Assembly: GCA_905197955.1 (NCBI GenBank)
Contig: CAJKAR010000043.1
Location: 1-35,520, forward strand
Source: an uncultured Lentisphaeria bacterium
Lineage (GTDB): Bacteria; Verrucomicrobiota; Lentisphaeria; Victivallales; UBA1829
Reading direction: 5' to 3'
Length of the DNA: 35,520 nucleotides
Position numbers and translations under genes: made by a program. This document shows, in pieces, positions 1 to 8,515 of this stretch. The notes beneath the pieces are model-generated. The model saw only the letters and a list, made by a program, of their open reading frames with translations, was not told the origin of the DNA and searched no databases. Within the stretch, counting starts at the first letter, position 1. Each line of letters starts with the position of its first letter.

Positions 1-1
1 A

Positions 2-16
2 TAACAAGTCCCGACA
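2..16 (+). promoter_or_regulatory. candidate operator, copy A
   Basis: TAACAAGTCCCGACA. It matches at 14 of 15 positions a site on the other strand at 33358-33372, in the GntR/fucosidase divergent region. It lies about 90 bases upstream of the hydrolase start at 103. A shared binding site for the GntR-type regulator at 32151-33245 is an inference. Confidence 0.4.
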
Positions 17-28
17 ATTTCAATTAAC

Positions 29-47
29 TCCGGTGATTTTTACCGGA
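29..47. repeat. inverted repeat upstream of the first hydrolase
   Basis: TCCGGT, a 7-base loop, then ACCGGA: a perfect 6-base-pair stem in the leader region of the gene at 103. It could be an operator or the terminator stem of an upstream gene lying outside the window. No T-run follows on the + strand, which argues against a terminator in that direction. Confidence 0.35.
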
Positions 48-102
48 CAGTAGTGATAATTCAATTTGTTTCACATAAAACAAGACAAAGGAGTCTCTTC
101 GC

Positions 103-3100
103 ATGAAAATTCAAACAGGAATCCTCTTTTTGAGCATAGGACTACTGGCGGCGGAAAAACTGCCCATCCCGGCGGGAAAAGCCGGACTTCCGAAATCCTC
201 CGCTGCCGCGCAAAAAACGGAACAGTTCGTTCCGGTTATGGAAGGAAACAGCATCTCGGCGGGAAGCAAAAAAATTCAGCTGGTCAACAATTTTCAGATC
301 ACCATTACGGAAAGCGGACGCACGCTCGCGGAAACGGCCTATGTCTTTACGCTCACCGACAAGAAGACCGGAAAAACCACATGGCACTCACTTGGAACCC
401 GGCGTCCCGGCATGTACAAAACCGAATCGAACGGAAACAAACGCATTTTCGAGCAGAAATTCTCCATCGGCAACTATACCTGGGACTTTGCCCGGCAGGA
501 GACCGAACTTCTCCCGAACGGACTGGTACAGGTCACCTTCACCTGGAAGAATCCTGATCCGGAAAAGTATCTTCTGAAACAGTACGGACTTTTCTTCAAT
601 ATCCCCTATTCCGTCGGTGGAGGAAAACGGATTGTCTGCGATGGAAAAACGCATACGCTTCCGAACACTCCGATCAACTACATCACAGATGGATCAGGAA
701 ACAAACCCCATTCGATTCAGTTTTTCCCGGAGGACCCGGCACGAACTTTCACAATCTCCGGAGAAGCGGGGAATCTTGCGGGGATCTCCTGTTTCGCCCT
801 GAAAGACACTCTGCGCTTCGACCTGAAGGAGAACCGGAAGGAAAACCGACTGATCTTCACAATCGACATTCGAAAAGGGATCCGCCAGAGCAAATCCGAT
901 TCCATGCGCGGAAATGTTGATTTCCGTGCCGTGGACAATCTCGACATGCCGGACAATTCCAGCCGGAATCTCATTGCCAATCCCTCGTTTGAGCAGGGGC
1001 TTCTCGGTTACTTTGTCTTCTCCGGAGGAAGGGGGTATAATTACAGCAAAGAGAAATGGGAGACCCCGATGTTCGCTCTGGACAAAAAGGAACATCGTTT
1101 CGGGTCCAGTTCTCTGCGGATCACCACCTTTTTCGCCCATGACAAGCGCGACGACTACCGGAATCTGAGTACCGCGGTCAATCTTTCGACCCAGCATACC
1201 GCCGTTGCGCCCGGAATCTATACTCTGAGTTTTTACATGAAGGGATCGCATCCCGGCGAACAGACCTTCAACATCTGGGTTTCTCCCTACAACTACGGTC
1301 CGCACAATCACTGGCTGGCGGTAAAAAACGGAAAGCTCACACTGCCCGTTACGAAGGAGTGGAGACGATATGTGACAACGTTCCGGATCGAATCGACCAT
1401 GCCGCTGAGTGTGCGGTTCAATGCGGTCAGTTCGCAGAAACGCGGATTTGTCTGGCTTGACGGCATTCAGGTGGAAAAAGGAGAGAAGATGACCGATTTC
1501 GATGTGAAACCGGTGGAAGCGCAACTGGTCACATCCGATCCGGACAATTTCGTCTCCGCCTCCGCCCCTCTGGATGCAAAACTGGAGATCCAGTCCGTTC
1601 CGAATTCAACCGGGAAAGGAGTCACCACGATCCGCAACTTCTACCGGGAAACTGTGGGGAAGCGGGAATTCTCCTTCCGGACCGATTCCAACGGACGTGC
1701 CGTTGTCCCGCTGAAGCTCGACAGGATCGGCAAAGGCATCTTTCTGCTCCGCACCGATTACACGCTCGCGGACGGACGCAAATGCTACGATCAGCACCGC
1801 CTGACCATTCTGGACTTTCTGGAAAACAAGCATCCCCATCGTTTTCTCTTCAGCGACAACTACGGCGGACTCTATGAAAACGCGGATCTCTACCGGATTC
1901 TGGACCGCTATAAGAAGGTCGGCTTCGGTGCCAAGGCGCAGGATTTTACCGGCGATCCGCTGATTCACAGCACGTTTGCCAAATTCGGCATTCCGATCTC
2001 GGAAATCATCATCACCCGCAGATACCGGAGCAAGGACGGGACCCGGCACTTCGGCGTTTCGGAGAATCTTTCCATGCGCGGTGATCTTCAGAACGACCCC
2101 CATCTCCTGTTCAGCGATTTTTATCGGGATTCCGGCGGAGTCATCACTCCGGCGTATCTGGAAAAGGTGCGGAAAGGGTGTGAGAAGCTCGCCCGGAAAT
2201 ATCCGTATATCCTCCGCTGGCAGTTCTCCAACGAAATGGGCGCCGGATTCCCGAACGAGTGGTGGTCGAAAGAGGGAACCCCGGAAAAACGGGCGGAGAA
2301 CTTCGCCTTGATCCTCAAAGCTTTCACGGAAGGAATCAAGGCGGGAAATCCGAAAGCGGAGGTCAGCGCGGACTGTCCGTGGAACATGAATCCAACCGGC
2401 GGAATTCAGGAGACCGCCGATCTGCTCCGCACCTGCAACAAACTCGGATTCAAATTTGACCGTCTGGCCTGCCATACCTACCGTGCCTCGCCGGAAAGTC
2501 CCGATCTGGATGCGGATACCGCACTCTACCTTGAAACGGTCGGCAAACTCGGCTATACGAAAGAACCGCTCTTCTGGAGCGAAATGATGCACTGGGGACC
2601 CTATACCATTCCCGCATGGAATGTGGTCTCCGCAGACTGGATGGGGGCTCCCAAATCCTGGGTCAACGGGTCCATCAGCTACGACATGGGCTGGGTGGAA
2701 AAGATCTCCGCGGCGTGGCGTGCCCGCTCGTGGCTGGTCGCACTCAAATACTCCGACCGCGTCAAGACAGCCTGCGCAGCTTCCGATATGAACAACTTTG
2801 CCATGGACCTGAATCTGACGCCGTTTGCATCGCAGGTGATGCCGAACACGCTCGGAAATCTGCTCGGAGATTCGAAGTTCCGGAAGGATGTCCGGTTCGC
2901 AGCGTATATCCGGACGTACATCTTTGAAGATGGGCAGAAACGTCCAGTCGCCGCAGTCTGGTGCCATCTCCCGGCGCTGGACGAGGGAAGACAGGACGCT
3001 CCCGTCGCAGAAGCCGACTTCGGCACCTCTCTGGAATCGGTCATCGACCTCATGAACAACGAGCGCGCCTTCACTCCCGGCAAAGTGAAATTCGCCGTGA

Positions 3101-4110
3101 CCTCCTTCCCGCTCTTCTTCCGCGGAAAGCCTGGAACACTGGCACAGATGGTCAAGGCGTTTGAAAATGCGGCTGTTCTCTCCGGAGAAGGAGTCTCGCC
3201 GCTGATCGTCACAGCAAATCCGGCATCTCCGGAGAAAGCGGTTCTGACGGTCAAAAATCTTCTTTCCACCCCGTTTGAAGGGACCATCGGTGCAACCGGA
3301 GTCAAAATTGCCGGAGCCGCAACGGAACGTATTTTCCATTCTCTTCCGCACACTCTCGCAGCAGATCGGATCACCGAAGAAAAACTGCCCGTCCGAATCA
3401 AGGGGAAAAACGGTGGAAACATTGCGGTCGATCTCACTTTCCGCGCTTCGCTCTGCAAACGGGTCCCGGATTCCGCAACGCTGGAACAGATCGACTGGAA
3501 AAACATCCCCGCAGTCCGCCTTGCCAACGCCAAAGGAAAACCGGCACTCACATCCGGACTCTATCGCACGGCATGGAACCGGAAAGGATTCTTCCTCCGC
3601 GTGGAAATCAGAGACAAACACTTCTCGCATATTGAATTTCCGAAAGCCGCAAATCGCTGGGCAAACGACACGCTGCAAGTCTATTTCGACACCTACGCCG
3701 ACGCCCGTTCTAAGCAGTCAATCGGCTACGATGAGAACGACTACGATTATATGATTCTTCCGGATGGCGCCGGAAAAACCTGTTCCGTCTATCGTCACCG
3801 GATGGTCGACTGGCAGCTCGGACTCGGCACCTCGCAGGAAAAGGCCGGAACTTTCGCAAGCGATATCCCGACCCGCTTCACAAGAACTTCCGACGGTTAT
3901 GTTTATGAGATCTTCTTCCCCGCAAAGCATATCCTGCCAATTCAGCTGAAAGAGGGATATTCCTTCGGCTTCGGCGTCTACGTTCCGAACGCGGACAATC
4001 CGCAGGAAAAGAGCTATAAACGCGTTCTTTCCGCCCTCACCAACGCGAAAGGAGAAACCGACTGCTGCAACAAGCCTCATCTCTGGCCGGCCCTTCTGCT
4101 TTGGAAATAA
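103..4110 (+). CDS. large secreted multidomain glycoside hydrolase (clan A-like)
   Basis: Predicted exported glycan-degrading enzyme of 1335 residues. The ATG is preceded by AAGGAG at 88-93. Residues 1-17 form a short signal peptide (hydrophobic GILFLSIGLLAA). Around residues 289-466 is a CBM4/9-like jelly roll, opening with a NPSFEQG motif and closing with a WLDGIQVEKG motif. Residues about 590-930 look like a TIM barrel: SNEMG supplies a candidate acid/base Glu near 711, and WSEMMHWG a candidate nucleophile near 827, a spacing that fits clan GH-A. The last ~210 residues resemble a CBM9-like domain (NDTLQVYFDTYAD, YEIFFPAKHI). The exact GH family and substrate cannot be named from sequence alone. 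A small secreted binding protein follows 43 bases downstream. Reading is uninterrupted. Confidence 0.8.
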   Translation: MKIQTGILFLSIGLLAAEKLPIPAGKAGLPKSSAAAQKTEQFVPVMEGNSISAGSKKIQLVNNFQITITESGRTLAETAYVFTLTDKKTGKTTWHSLGTRRPGMYKTESNGNKRIFEQKFSIGNYTWDFARQETELLPNGLVQVTFTWKNPDPEKYLLKQYGLFFNIPYSVGGGKRIVCDGKTHTLPNTPINYITDGSGNKPHSIQFFPEDPARTFTISGEAGNLAGISCFALKDTLRFDLKENRKENRLIFTIDIRKGIRQSKSDSMRGNVDFRAVDNLDMPDNSSRNLIANPSFEQGLLGYFVFSGGRGYNYSKEKWETPMFALDKKEHRFGSSSLRITTFFAHDKRDDYRNLSTAVNLSTQHTAVAPGIYTLSFYMKGSHPGEQTFNIWVSPYNYGPHNHWLAVKNGKLTLPVTKEWRRYVTTFRIESTMPLSVRFNAVSSQKRGFVWLDGIQVEKGEKMTDFDVKPVEAQLVTSDPDNFVSASAPLDAKLEIQSVPNSTGKGVTTIRNFYRETVGKREFSFRTDSNGRAVVPLKLDRIGKGIFLLRTDYTLADGRKCYDQHRLTILDFLENKHPHRFLFSDNYGGLYENADLYRILDRYKKVGFGAKAQDFTGDPLIHSTFAKFGIPISEIIITRRYRSKDGTRHFGVSENLSMRGDLQNDPHLLFSDFYRDSGGVITPAYLEKVRKGCEKLARKYPYILRWQFSNEMGAGFPNEWWSKEGTPEKRAENFALILKAFTEGIKAGNPKAEVSADCPWNMNPTGGIQETADLLRTCNKLGFKFDRLACHTYRASPESPDLDADTALYLETVGKLGYTKEPLFWSEMMHWGPYTIPAWNVVSADWMGAPKSWVNGSISYDMGWVEKISAAWRARSWLVALKYSDRVKTACAASDMNNFAMDLNLTPFASQVMPNTLGNLLGDSKFRKDVRFAAYIRTYIFEDGQKRPVAAVWCHLPALDEGRQDAPVAEADFGTSLESVIDLMNNERAFTPGKVKFAVTSFPLFFRGKPGTLAQMVKAFENAAVLSGEGVSPLIVTANPASPEKAVLTVKNLLSTPFEGTIGATGVKIAGAATERIFHSLPHTLAADRITEEKLPVRIKGKNGGNIAVDLTFRASLCKRVPDSATLEQIDWKNIPAVRLANAKGKPALTSGLYRTAWNRKGFFLRVEIRDKHFSHIEFPKAANRWANDTLQVYFDTYADARSKQSIGYDENDYDYMILPDGAGKTCSVYRHRMVDWQLGLGTSQEKAGTFASDIPTRFTRTSDGYVYEIFFPAKHILPIQLKEGYSFGFGVYVPNADNPQEKSYKRVLSALTNAKGETDCCNKPHLWPALLLWK

Positions 4111-4153
4111 CTCCATGGCAGTCAACCAATAACAGAAACAGGAGAAAAACAAT

Positions 4154-4693
4154 ATGGAAAAAATGCTCTTATGTGCGGCAGCCCTCTGTGCCGCAGGACT
4201 CCTCTCCGCCGCCGAATTCCGCATCGACATCGGGGGAGAACGTTCCAAAGTGGAACTGGAAATCAAGGAATGCTCGGAAAAAATCCGCGCTTCCAGCGCC
4301 GGATGGCTGAACGAACGGAAAAACCAGCGACTCCTTTTTATCGGTGCCGCTTCCGATCAATGGGAAACAAAAAGCATCTCCTTTGTTCCGAAATCGAACG
4401 GGAATGTCAATCTCTGCCTGATGGGAACCATCAATAAACCCGGTGCGCCTCACCTTGCCTATGACAACATCAAAGTCAACGGAAAACTCGTGAAGAACGG
4501 CAGTTTTGAAGAGGGATCCGGAGACAAAATCACAAGCTGGGACGGATGGGGAAAACCTCAGCGCGTTGCCGGCAACGCCCCGGACGGCAATCAGTATGTT
4601 CTGGCGAATCACGTTGATCCGCTCGTTCAGTCAATCCCGGTCAAAGCCGGAGAAAAAGTCACCGTCACCTTCCAGGTCAAAAACGAAAAATGA
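4154..4693 (+). CDS. small secreted carbohydrate-binding-like protein
   Basis: A 179-residue protein with AGGAG at 4140-4144 and a clear signal peptide (MEKMLLCAAALCAAGLLSAAE, cleavage after about residue 20). The C-terminal half contains a KNGSFEEG motif, a Trp-rich turn (SWDGWGK) and ends with VQSIPVKAGEKVTVTFQV, the usual beginning-to-end pattern of CBM4/9 jelly-roll modules. No catalytic domain is visible. It lies 43 bases after the large hydrolase on the same strand, so co-transcription is likely and it may bind the same glycan outside the cell. The first half (residues 21-110) I do not recognise; it may be a second half-barrel. Confidence 0.7.
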   Translation: MEKMLLCAAALCAAGLLSAAEFRIDIGGERSKVELEIKECSEKIRASSAGWLNERKNQRLLFIGAASDQWETKSISFVPKSNGNVNLCLMGTINKPGAPHLAYDNIKVNGKLVKNGSFEEGSGDKITSWDGWGKPQRVAGNAPDGNQYVLANHVDPLVQSIPVKAGEKVTVTFQVKNEK

Positions 4694-4727
4694 ATTCTGC
4701 GAGGAAAAACGGACATAATTTCGTTTT

Positions 4728-4745
4728 TCCCTGAAAAAGCAGGGA
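4728..4745. repeat. hairpin in a convergent intergenic region
   Basis: TCCCTG, AAAAAG loop, CAGGGA: a 6-base-pair stem between the ends of the convergent genes at 4693 and 4779. No T-run follows on either strand, so it is a weak terminator candidate. Confidence 0.3.
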
Positions 4746-4771
4746 GAGAGAGAAACAACACAACGGTGTTT

Positions 4772-4792
4772 CCGGGAGTCAACGGCTCCCGG
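4772..4792. terminator. possible bidirectional transcription stop hairpin
   Basis: CCGGGAG, a 7-base loop, CTCCCGG: a perfect GC-rich 7-base-pair stem at the meeting point of two convergent genes. It includes the stop codon of the - strand gene (4779-4781). There is no U-tract on either side, so it would be an atypical terminator. Confidence 0.35.
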
Positions 4793-5429
4793 AAATACCG
4801 GACCTGCGAACTTCATGTCGGAACAGCGGATGGTTTTCCCGCCGATCCTGAAGAATGACATCGTCCGCATGGACAGGCGGCGTATAGAGATAACCGCAAT
4901 GATCCGGAGTCAGAGGCTCATCCAGCGGAACCGGAGTGCACGTTCCGTCACCGGGACAGAGCAGAAGAAAAGGATCGGTCAGAAGACCGGTTTTCCGGAG
5001 CAGATCCAGTCCCTTTTCCTCCGGAAACGGCGGCATCGTTCCGTAACGCTGCTCATACGCGGTCAGCGCAGTCATAATCTGCGCAAGATTCGCCGCACAG
5101 GAAGAACGTTTGGCCCGCTCCGTAACCTGCCCCATCGGAGGCATAAACGCGCCCATGACGGCAATATCCTGAAGAATCACAATCAGCGAAATTCCAAAAC
5201 GATTCGTCTCCTTTCCATGCGTCCGGACCAATCGGGAGAGCCATAAATAAAAGCAGGCGGCAAAACAGAGAAGGGTCAGAGGAATCAGATACGGCATGAT
5301 ATCGTAATTCTGCGGAAGACCCGCATTTTCAAGCACCGCTTCCGGAATGCAGGACCAGGCAGCAAACAGAATCATCATCGCTGTCTGAAAAAGCGCGGGA
5401 ATCAGGCAGGCGGAATGCTGGAATTTCAT
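4779..5429 (-). CDS. three-helix membrane protein with pseudopilin-like tail
   Basis: 216 residues from the ATG at 5429, which has AGGAG nine bases upstream; the in-frame TTG at 5435 is too close to that site. Hydrophobic helices lie near residues 8-30, 47-68 and 79-98. After the third helix comes ERAKRSSCAANLAQIMTALTAYEQRYGTMPP, which resembles the segment following the N-terminal helix in type II secretion G/DUF1559 pseudopilins (typically RARxxSCxxNLKQIGxAL). A later LLCPGDG motif also fits that group. The usual prepilin cleavage signal is absent. The third helix may descend from a pilin helix, with two helices added in front. Function unknown. The gene has its own promoter and lies downstream of the GH63-like gene on the same strand. 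Confidence 0.65.
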   Translation of the reverse strand: MKFQHSACLIPALFQTAMMILFAAWSCIPEAVLENAGLPQNYDIMPYLIPLTLLCFAACFYLWLSRLVRTHGKETNRFGISLIVILQDIAVMGAFMPPMGQVTERAKRSSCAANLAQIMTALTAYEQRYGTMPPFPEEKGLDLLRKTGLLTDPFLLLCPGDGTCTPVPLDEPLTPDHCGYLYTPPVHADDVILQDRRENHPLFRHEVRRSGISGSR

Positions 5430-5454
5430 GAACAAAATCTCCTGTTTTCCGAAT

Positions 5455-5482
5455 AGTATAGCGCGTGTTTTCCGGAAAACAA
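5455..5482 (-). promoter_or_regulatory. sigma-70-type promoter with an overlapping palindrome
   Basis: On the - strand TTGTTT (5477-5482), 16-base spacer, TATACT (5455-5460), for the membrane protein starting at 5429. A perfect 14-base palindrome GTTTTCCGGAAAAC (5467-5480) overlaps the -35 box and the spacer, so it may be an operator. CCGGAAAA is common in this genome, which lowers its weight. Confidence 0.5.
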
Positions 5483-5540
5483 TCCATTCGGATGAAATCT
5501 TTTCGGAGTCTGTTCCCGCTCGGAAGAGAAGACCGGCAGA

Positions 5541-7145
5541 TCAGAGATCTCCCGTCTGCAGCTTCCGGATCATATCAATGTAGAGGGTCGCGCTCCACCC
5601 GTAGTCATGGAACGACTGGTGATACGGTTCCGATGGAGAATTCCTGCCTTTCCGCATCAGTTCCGGCGGATCACACTCCTCCCGGTCATCGTAGAACTCG
5701 AAGAATGTTCCGTATTTCAAATAGAATTTTTCCTCTTCCCGGACCGTTTCTTCCAACAGTTTCCGCGCCTCCTCCTTCCAGCCGTATCGTTCCAGACCGA
5801 AAGCAATCAGCCAGTTGACGTTGATCCAGACCGGGCCGCGCCACATATCCTTCTGATAAAACGCACTGCATTTCCGGCTGATCGAAGGAACACGGAACGG
5901 CGTTGCAAATGTCTCCGGATCCTTCAGATTTGCAAGCAGCTTCTCCGCCTGCTCCTGCGACGGAGCCCCGCAGATCAGCGGAAGAAATCCGGAAGAAGCC
6001 GATATTCCCGTCAGTTTTCCCGTGGCAATATCACGATCCATGTAAATGCGTTCCGCATCGTTCCAGAGCAATTCGTTCATCCGCGCATTCAATCGCTCAT
6101 GACGAGTTCTCCACATTGCGGCATCCTCGCCGATCTTCAGATGTTCCGCAAATTCCGCCATGCACTCGCATTCCAGAGAGAGATAAGCGTTGAAATCAGG
6201 CGCATCCAGTTTTGTCGCGGAATCGAATCGGGGAGAGTTATCCATGCCGCTTTCCCCGCTGCGGCAGAGGGGATTGCCCTCTATCGCCCATTCCACAAGT
6301 CCCATGCCATCCGCATCGCGGTGCGTCATGATCCACTCCAGATATCGCTTCAGACGGGGATAGGAACGACGCAGAAACGCCTCGTCCATCCGCTCTTCCG
6401 TCAGAAGGCGGATCCCGAACGCCAGAACCGGCGGCTGTGTGATGTCGGAATGCCAGACCGGAGTGGTCATGTGCGGAATCAATCCATCCTCAAGCTGCGA
6501 TTCCAGCACTGCGGTCAGACTCTCCTTCGCCAGCTCCGGTGCAAAATGCCGCAGGCCGATCGCGTGAAACACGGAATCCCAGAGCCACATCGCCCGGTGC
6601 GGCCACCGGTCAGGAGTCGTCCAGCGGCATGAAATCGCTCCGCAGGGCGAGCAGATCTGTCCCTTCAGCTGGGAATACGCTTTTGCCAGAGCTTTCTGCG
6701 AAGACTCCCTCTCAACACCGAAATCGGGAAGCTCCGCAAAAAACGCCACCCGTTTTCGGAACTCCGAAGAAAGATCCAGATCCATCAGTCCGGGCCGGAA
6801 ATATTCTTTCACTCCCAGCAGAGTCCGACTCCCCTTCCGAAGTACGGAAAAACAATCCGGGAGTCCCTGAAATTCGGCATCTCCCTCCAGAAGCAGATGG
6901 TGCGCATCCGGCAGCATTCCGACCGTCTCATCCATTCGGAAGCAGTCGGATGCCAGAAAACAATCTCCCGGCTGCCCGGAAGCAAATATGATCCTTCCCG
7001 ATTCCCCCGGCTGACAGATTCGCATGGAAGCATTTTCCTCCGTCCGCAGAACCAGTCCATTTTCAAAATCCGTCTTCCCTTCAATGCCGGAAAACGCAAG
7101 AAGCTGCCCCTTCCCCCAGCGATCCAGAATACCCGTTGTTCTCAT
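5541..7145 (-). CDS. GH63/trehalase-like (alpha/alpha)6 glycosidase
   Basis: 534 residues from the ATG at 7145, chosen because AAGGA lies 7 bases upstream and a strong promoter (7186-7214) ends between this ATG and the more distal in-frame start. It resembles the MGH1-like/GH63 catalytic domain: MWLWDSVFHAIG near residues 183-194 with the Asp typical of the substrate pocket, GLIPHMTTPVW, ESGMDNSPRFD, WRGPVWINVNW, and at the end FFEFYDD plus HDYGWSATLYID. Such enzymes cleave alpha-glucosidic bonds or mannosylglycerate-type substrates; the substrate here is open. There is no signal peptide, so it acts in the cytoplasm. It is divergent from an AraC regulator at 7442, probably its activator. Confidence 0.8.
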   Translation of the reverse strand: MRTTGILDRWGKGQLLAFSGIEGKTDFENGLVLRTEENASMRICQPGESGRIIFASGQPGDCFLASDCFRMDETVGMLPDAHHLLLEGDAEFQGLPDCFSVLRKGSRTLLGVKEYFRPGLMDLDLSSEFRKRVAFFAELPDFGVERESSQKALAKAYSQLKGQICSPCGAISCRWTTPDRWPHRAMWLWDSVFHAIGLRHFAPELAKESLTAVLESQLEDGLIPHMTTPVWHSDITQPPVLAFGIRLLTEERMDEAFLRRSYPRLKRYLEWIMTHRDADGMGLVEWAIEGNPLCRSGESGMDNSPRFDSATKLDAPDFNAYLSLECECMAEFAEHLKIGEDAAMWRTRHERLNARMNELLWNDAERIYMDRDIATGKLTGISASSGFLPLICGAPSQEQAEKLLANLKDPETFATPFRVPSISRKCSAFYQKDMWRGPVWINVNWLIAFGLERYGWKEEARKLLEETVREEEKFYLKYGTFFEFYDDREECDPPELMRKGRNSPSEPYHQSFHDYGWSATLYIDMIRKLQTGDL

Positions 7146-7185
7146 GCAGAAATCCTTGTCAAATCTGTTTTTTGATAATTTATAG

Positions 7186-7214
7186 ATTATACTCGATCCC
7201 AAAGGGAATGACAA
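7186..7214 (-). promoter_or_regulatory. strong sigma-70-type promoter of the GH63-like gene
   Basis: On the - strand TTGTCA (7209-7214), 17-base spacer, TATAAT (7186-7191). The -10 box is perfect and the -35 box differs from consensus at two positions. Transcription would begin near 7179, leaving a leader of about 34 bases that carries the AAGGA site before the ATG at 7145. Confidence 0.75.
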
Positions 7215-7240
7215 CCGTAGCAAAAAAGAAAAATATCAGG

Positions 7241-7271
7241 AATCCTGACAAACTTATGGGAAATCCTGTCA
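7241..7271. promoter_or_regulatory. tandem sites, likely AraC-type operator
   Basis: AATCCTGACA at 7241-7250 and AATCCTGTCA at 7262-7271: a direct repeat (9 of 10 identical) with 21-base periodicity. It lies 27 bases upstream of the -35 box of the GH63-like gene. Two-turn direct repeats are typical of AraC/XylS sites; the likely ligand protein is the regulator at 7442-8341 (inference). Confidence 0.5.
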
Positions 7272-7361
7272 TCAGCCGCAATCCGGGAAAAATGCAGGAA
7301 AATCATTGGATCATGAACTCATTCAGAAAAGTTTATTTTCCGAAAAAAACATCCGGAAATC

Positions 7362-7390
7362 TTGCATTCTCCCGATCCGCATCATAAAGT
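7362..7390 (+). promoter_or_regulatory. weak candidate promoter of the first araC-type gene
   Basis: TTGCAT (7362-7367), 17-base spacer, TAAAGT (7385-7390). Matches are 3 of 6 and 4 of 6, but spacing and placement 52 bases before the ATG at 7442 are suitable. Confidence 0.3.
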
Positions 7391-7441
7391 AGAAGAAAAA
7401 CGAAACACTCCGGAAAGGACGGATGCGGAAAGATTCACCAC

Positions 7442-8341
7442 ATGGAAACAGTCGCAGGAAAAGTCATAAATGTCCGATTCCAATGCAAGGACGGATGCAA
7501 ACTCTACGGTCAGAATGTCGGGGATTTTCCGAAACATCATTTTTCCTTTCCGGTCTCCCAGATTCCGCCGGAAAACTGGGCTCTTCAGGTGAGTTTCGCC
7601 GGACCTGATGAAACCGTGCGCGGCTTCTGGAGAGCTCGCGAAAACTCGGATCTGTTCTCTCTTGAATTCATTCAGAGCGGTTCTTATGAATTCACACAGA
7701 ATGAAAAGAAGTACAACTGCGGGCCGGGAGATCTTTTTCTTGTCCGGCCCGGAGCCGATTCCTGCATGAGAACCACCAGCGACTACTCCATCAAAAAGAC
7801 CGTTTCCATTGCGGGGACCTCACGGACGGCAATTTTGAATTCCCTGAATCTGGATCAGGTGGATGTGATCCGGAACGTCCCCGGAAAAGTCGAAGAGATT
7901 TTTGATTCGATTTTCCGTCTGCTTGAAGAACGGCCGGAGAATTATCTGCACGATCTGTCGGTCCAGGCGTTTCACCTGCTGCTGGAACTGTCGGAAAGCA
8001 ATGAGACTCAGGAGTATCCGGAGCTTCTCAGCCGGATTCTCTCCTATATCGAAGGGCATTTCGATTCGACGCTCACAATCGACCTGCTCAGCCGGAAATT
8101 CGGGATCAGTTCGGGAACGGTTTTCCGTCTGTTCCGGAAGCACCTCAAACTCTCGCCGATAGACTATATCATCCGGCTTCGAATGAAACATGCCCGCTGT
8201 CTGCTGCTGGAACAGAAGTGCTCCATCAAGGATATCGCCGACAGGGTCGGATACCGGAATCAACTGTATTTCTCAAGTGAATTCCACCGCATCTGCGGAC
8301 TTTCCCCCCGCGATTTTCGAAAAAAAAATATAACGTATTGA
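7442..8341 (+). CDS. AraC-family transcriptional regulator
   Basis: 299 residues, cytoplasmic DNA-binding regulator. The N-terminal ~150 residues form a cupin-like sensor domain (LEFIQSGSYEFTQN, GPGDLFLVRPGA). The C-terminal ~100 residues carry the double helix-turn-helix of AraC/XylS proteins: LTIDLLSRKFGISSGTVFRLFRKHLKLSP, then IKDIADRVGYRNQLYFSSEFHRICGLSPRDFRKK, the latter matching the family signature. The ATG at 7442 has only a weak purine-rich site upstream (GCGGAAAG). The gene is divergent from the GH63-like glycosidase, with tandem operator-like repeats between them, so it probably controls that gene in response to a sugar. A separate promoter starts the GTPase operon behind it. Confidence 0.88.
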   Translation: METVAGKVINVRFQCKDGCKLYGQNVGDFPKHHFSFPVSQIPPENWALQVSFAGPDETVRGFWRARENSDLFSLEFIQSGSYEFTQNEKKYNCGPGDLFLVRPGADSCMRTTSDYSIKKTVSIAGTSRTAILNSLNLDQVDVIRNVPGKVEEIFDSIFRLLEERPENYLHDLSVQAFHLLLELSESNETQEYPELLSRILSYIEGHFDSTLTIDLLSRKFGISSGTVFRLFRKHLKLSPIDYIIRLRMKHARCLLLEQKCSIKDIADRVGYRNQLYFSSEFHRICGLSPRDFRKKNITY

Positions 8342-8446
8342 ACTACATTTATTTTCGCATATTTTGCTCCGGAATCCGATGAAAAGAGACAGTCAGATTT
8401 GCCTTCTTCTTTCCCGGAGATTTTCTTTTTTGTACGCTCTTCCTGC

Positions 8447-8474
8447 TTGAAATCCGTCTTTTTCAGGATATTTT
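8447..8474 (+). promoter_or_regulatory. candidate promoter of the GTPase/motor operon
   Basis: TTGAAA (8447-8452), 16-base spacer, TATTTT (8469-8474), 42 bases before the ATG at 8516. It is the best match in the 174-base gap after the AraC gene. I see no clear terminator in that gap, so some read-through from the regulator is possible. Confidence 0.4.
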
Positions 8475-8515
8475 TACTAAAAATCATCAAAAGAATTCGA
8501 AAGAGAACTGAAATT

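Noticed and set aside
1606..3678. Open frame of 690 codons on the - strand
   Set aside because: It lies wholly opposite the signal-peptide-bearing hydrolase at 103-4110, has no ribosome site or domain, and arises from the CCGGAA-rich codon bias.
5607..6632. Open frame of 341 codons on the + strand
   Set aside because: Opposite the GH63-like gene, whose promoter, ribosome site and motifs are clear.
8399..8515. Upstream start for the GTPase
   Set aside because: The extension is Phe/Arg-rich without a domain, and the GYF domain begins exactly at the ATG at 8516.
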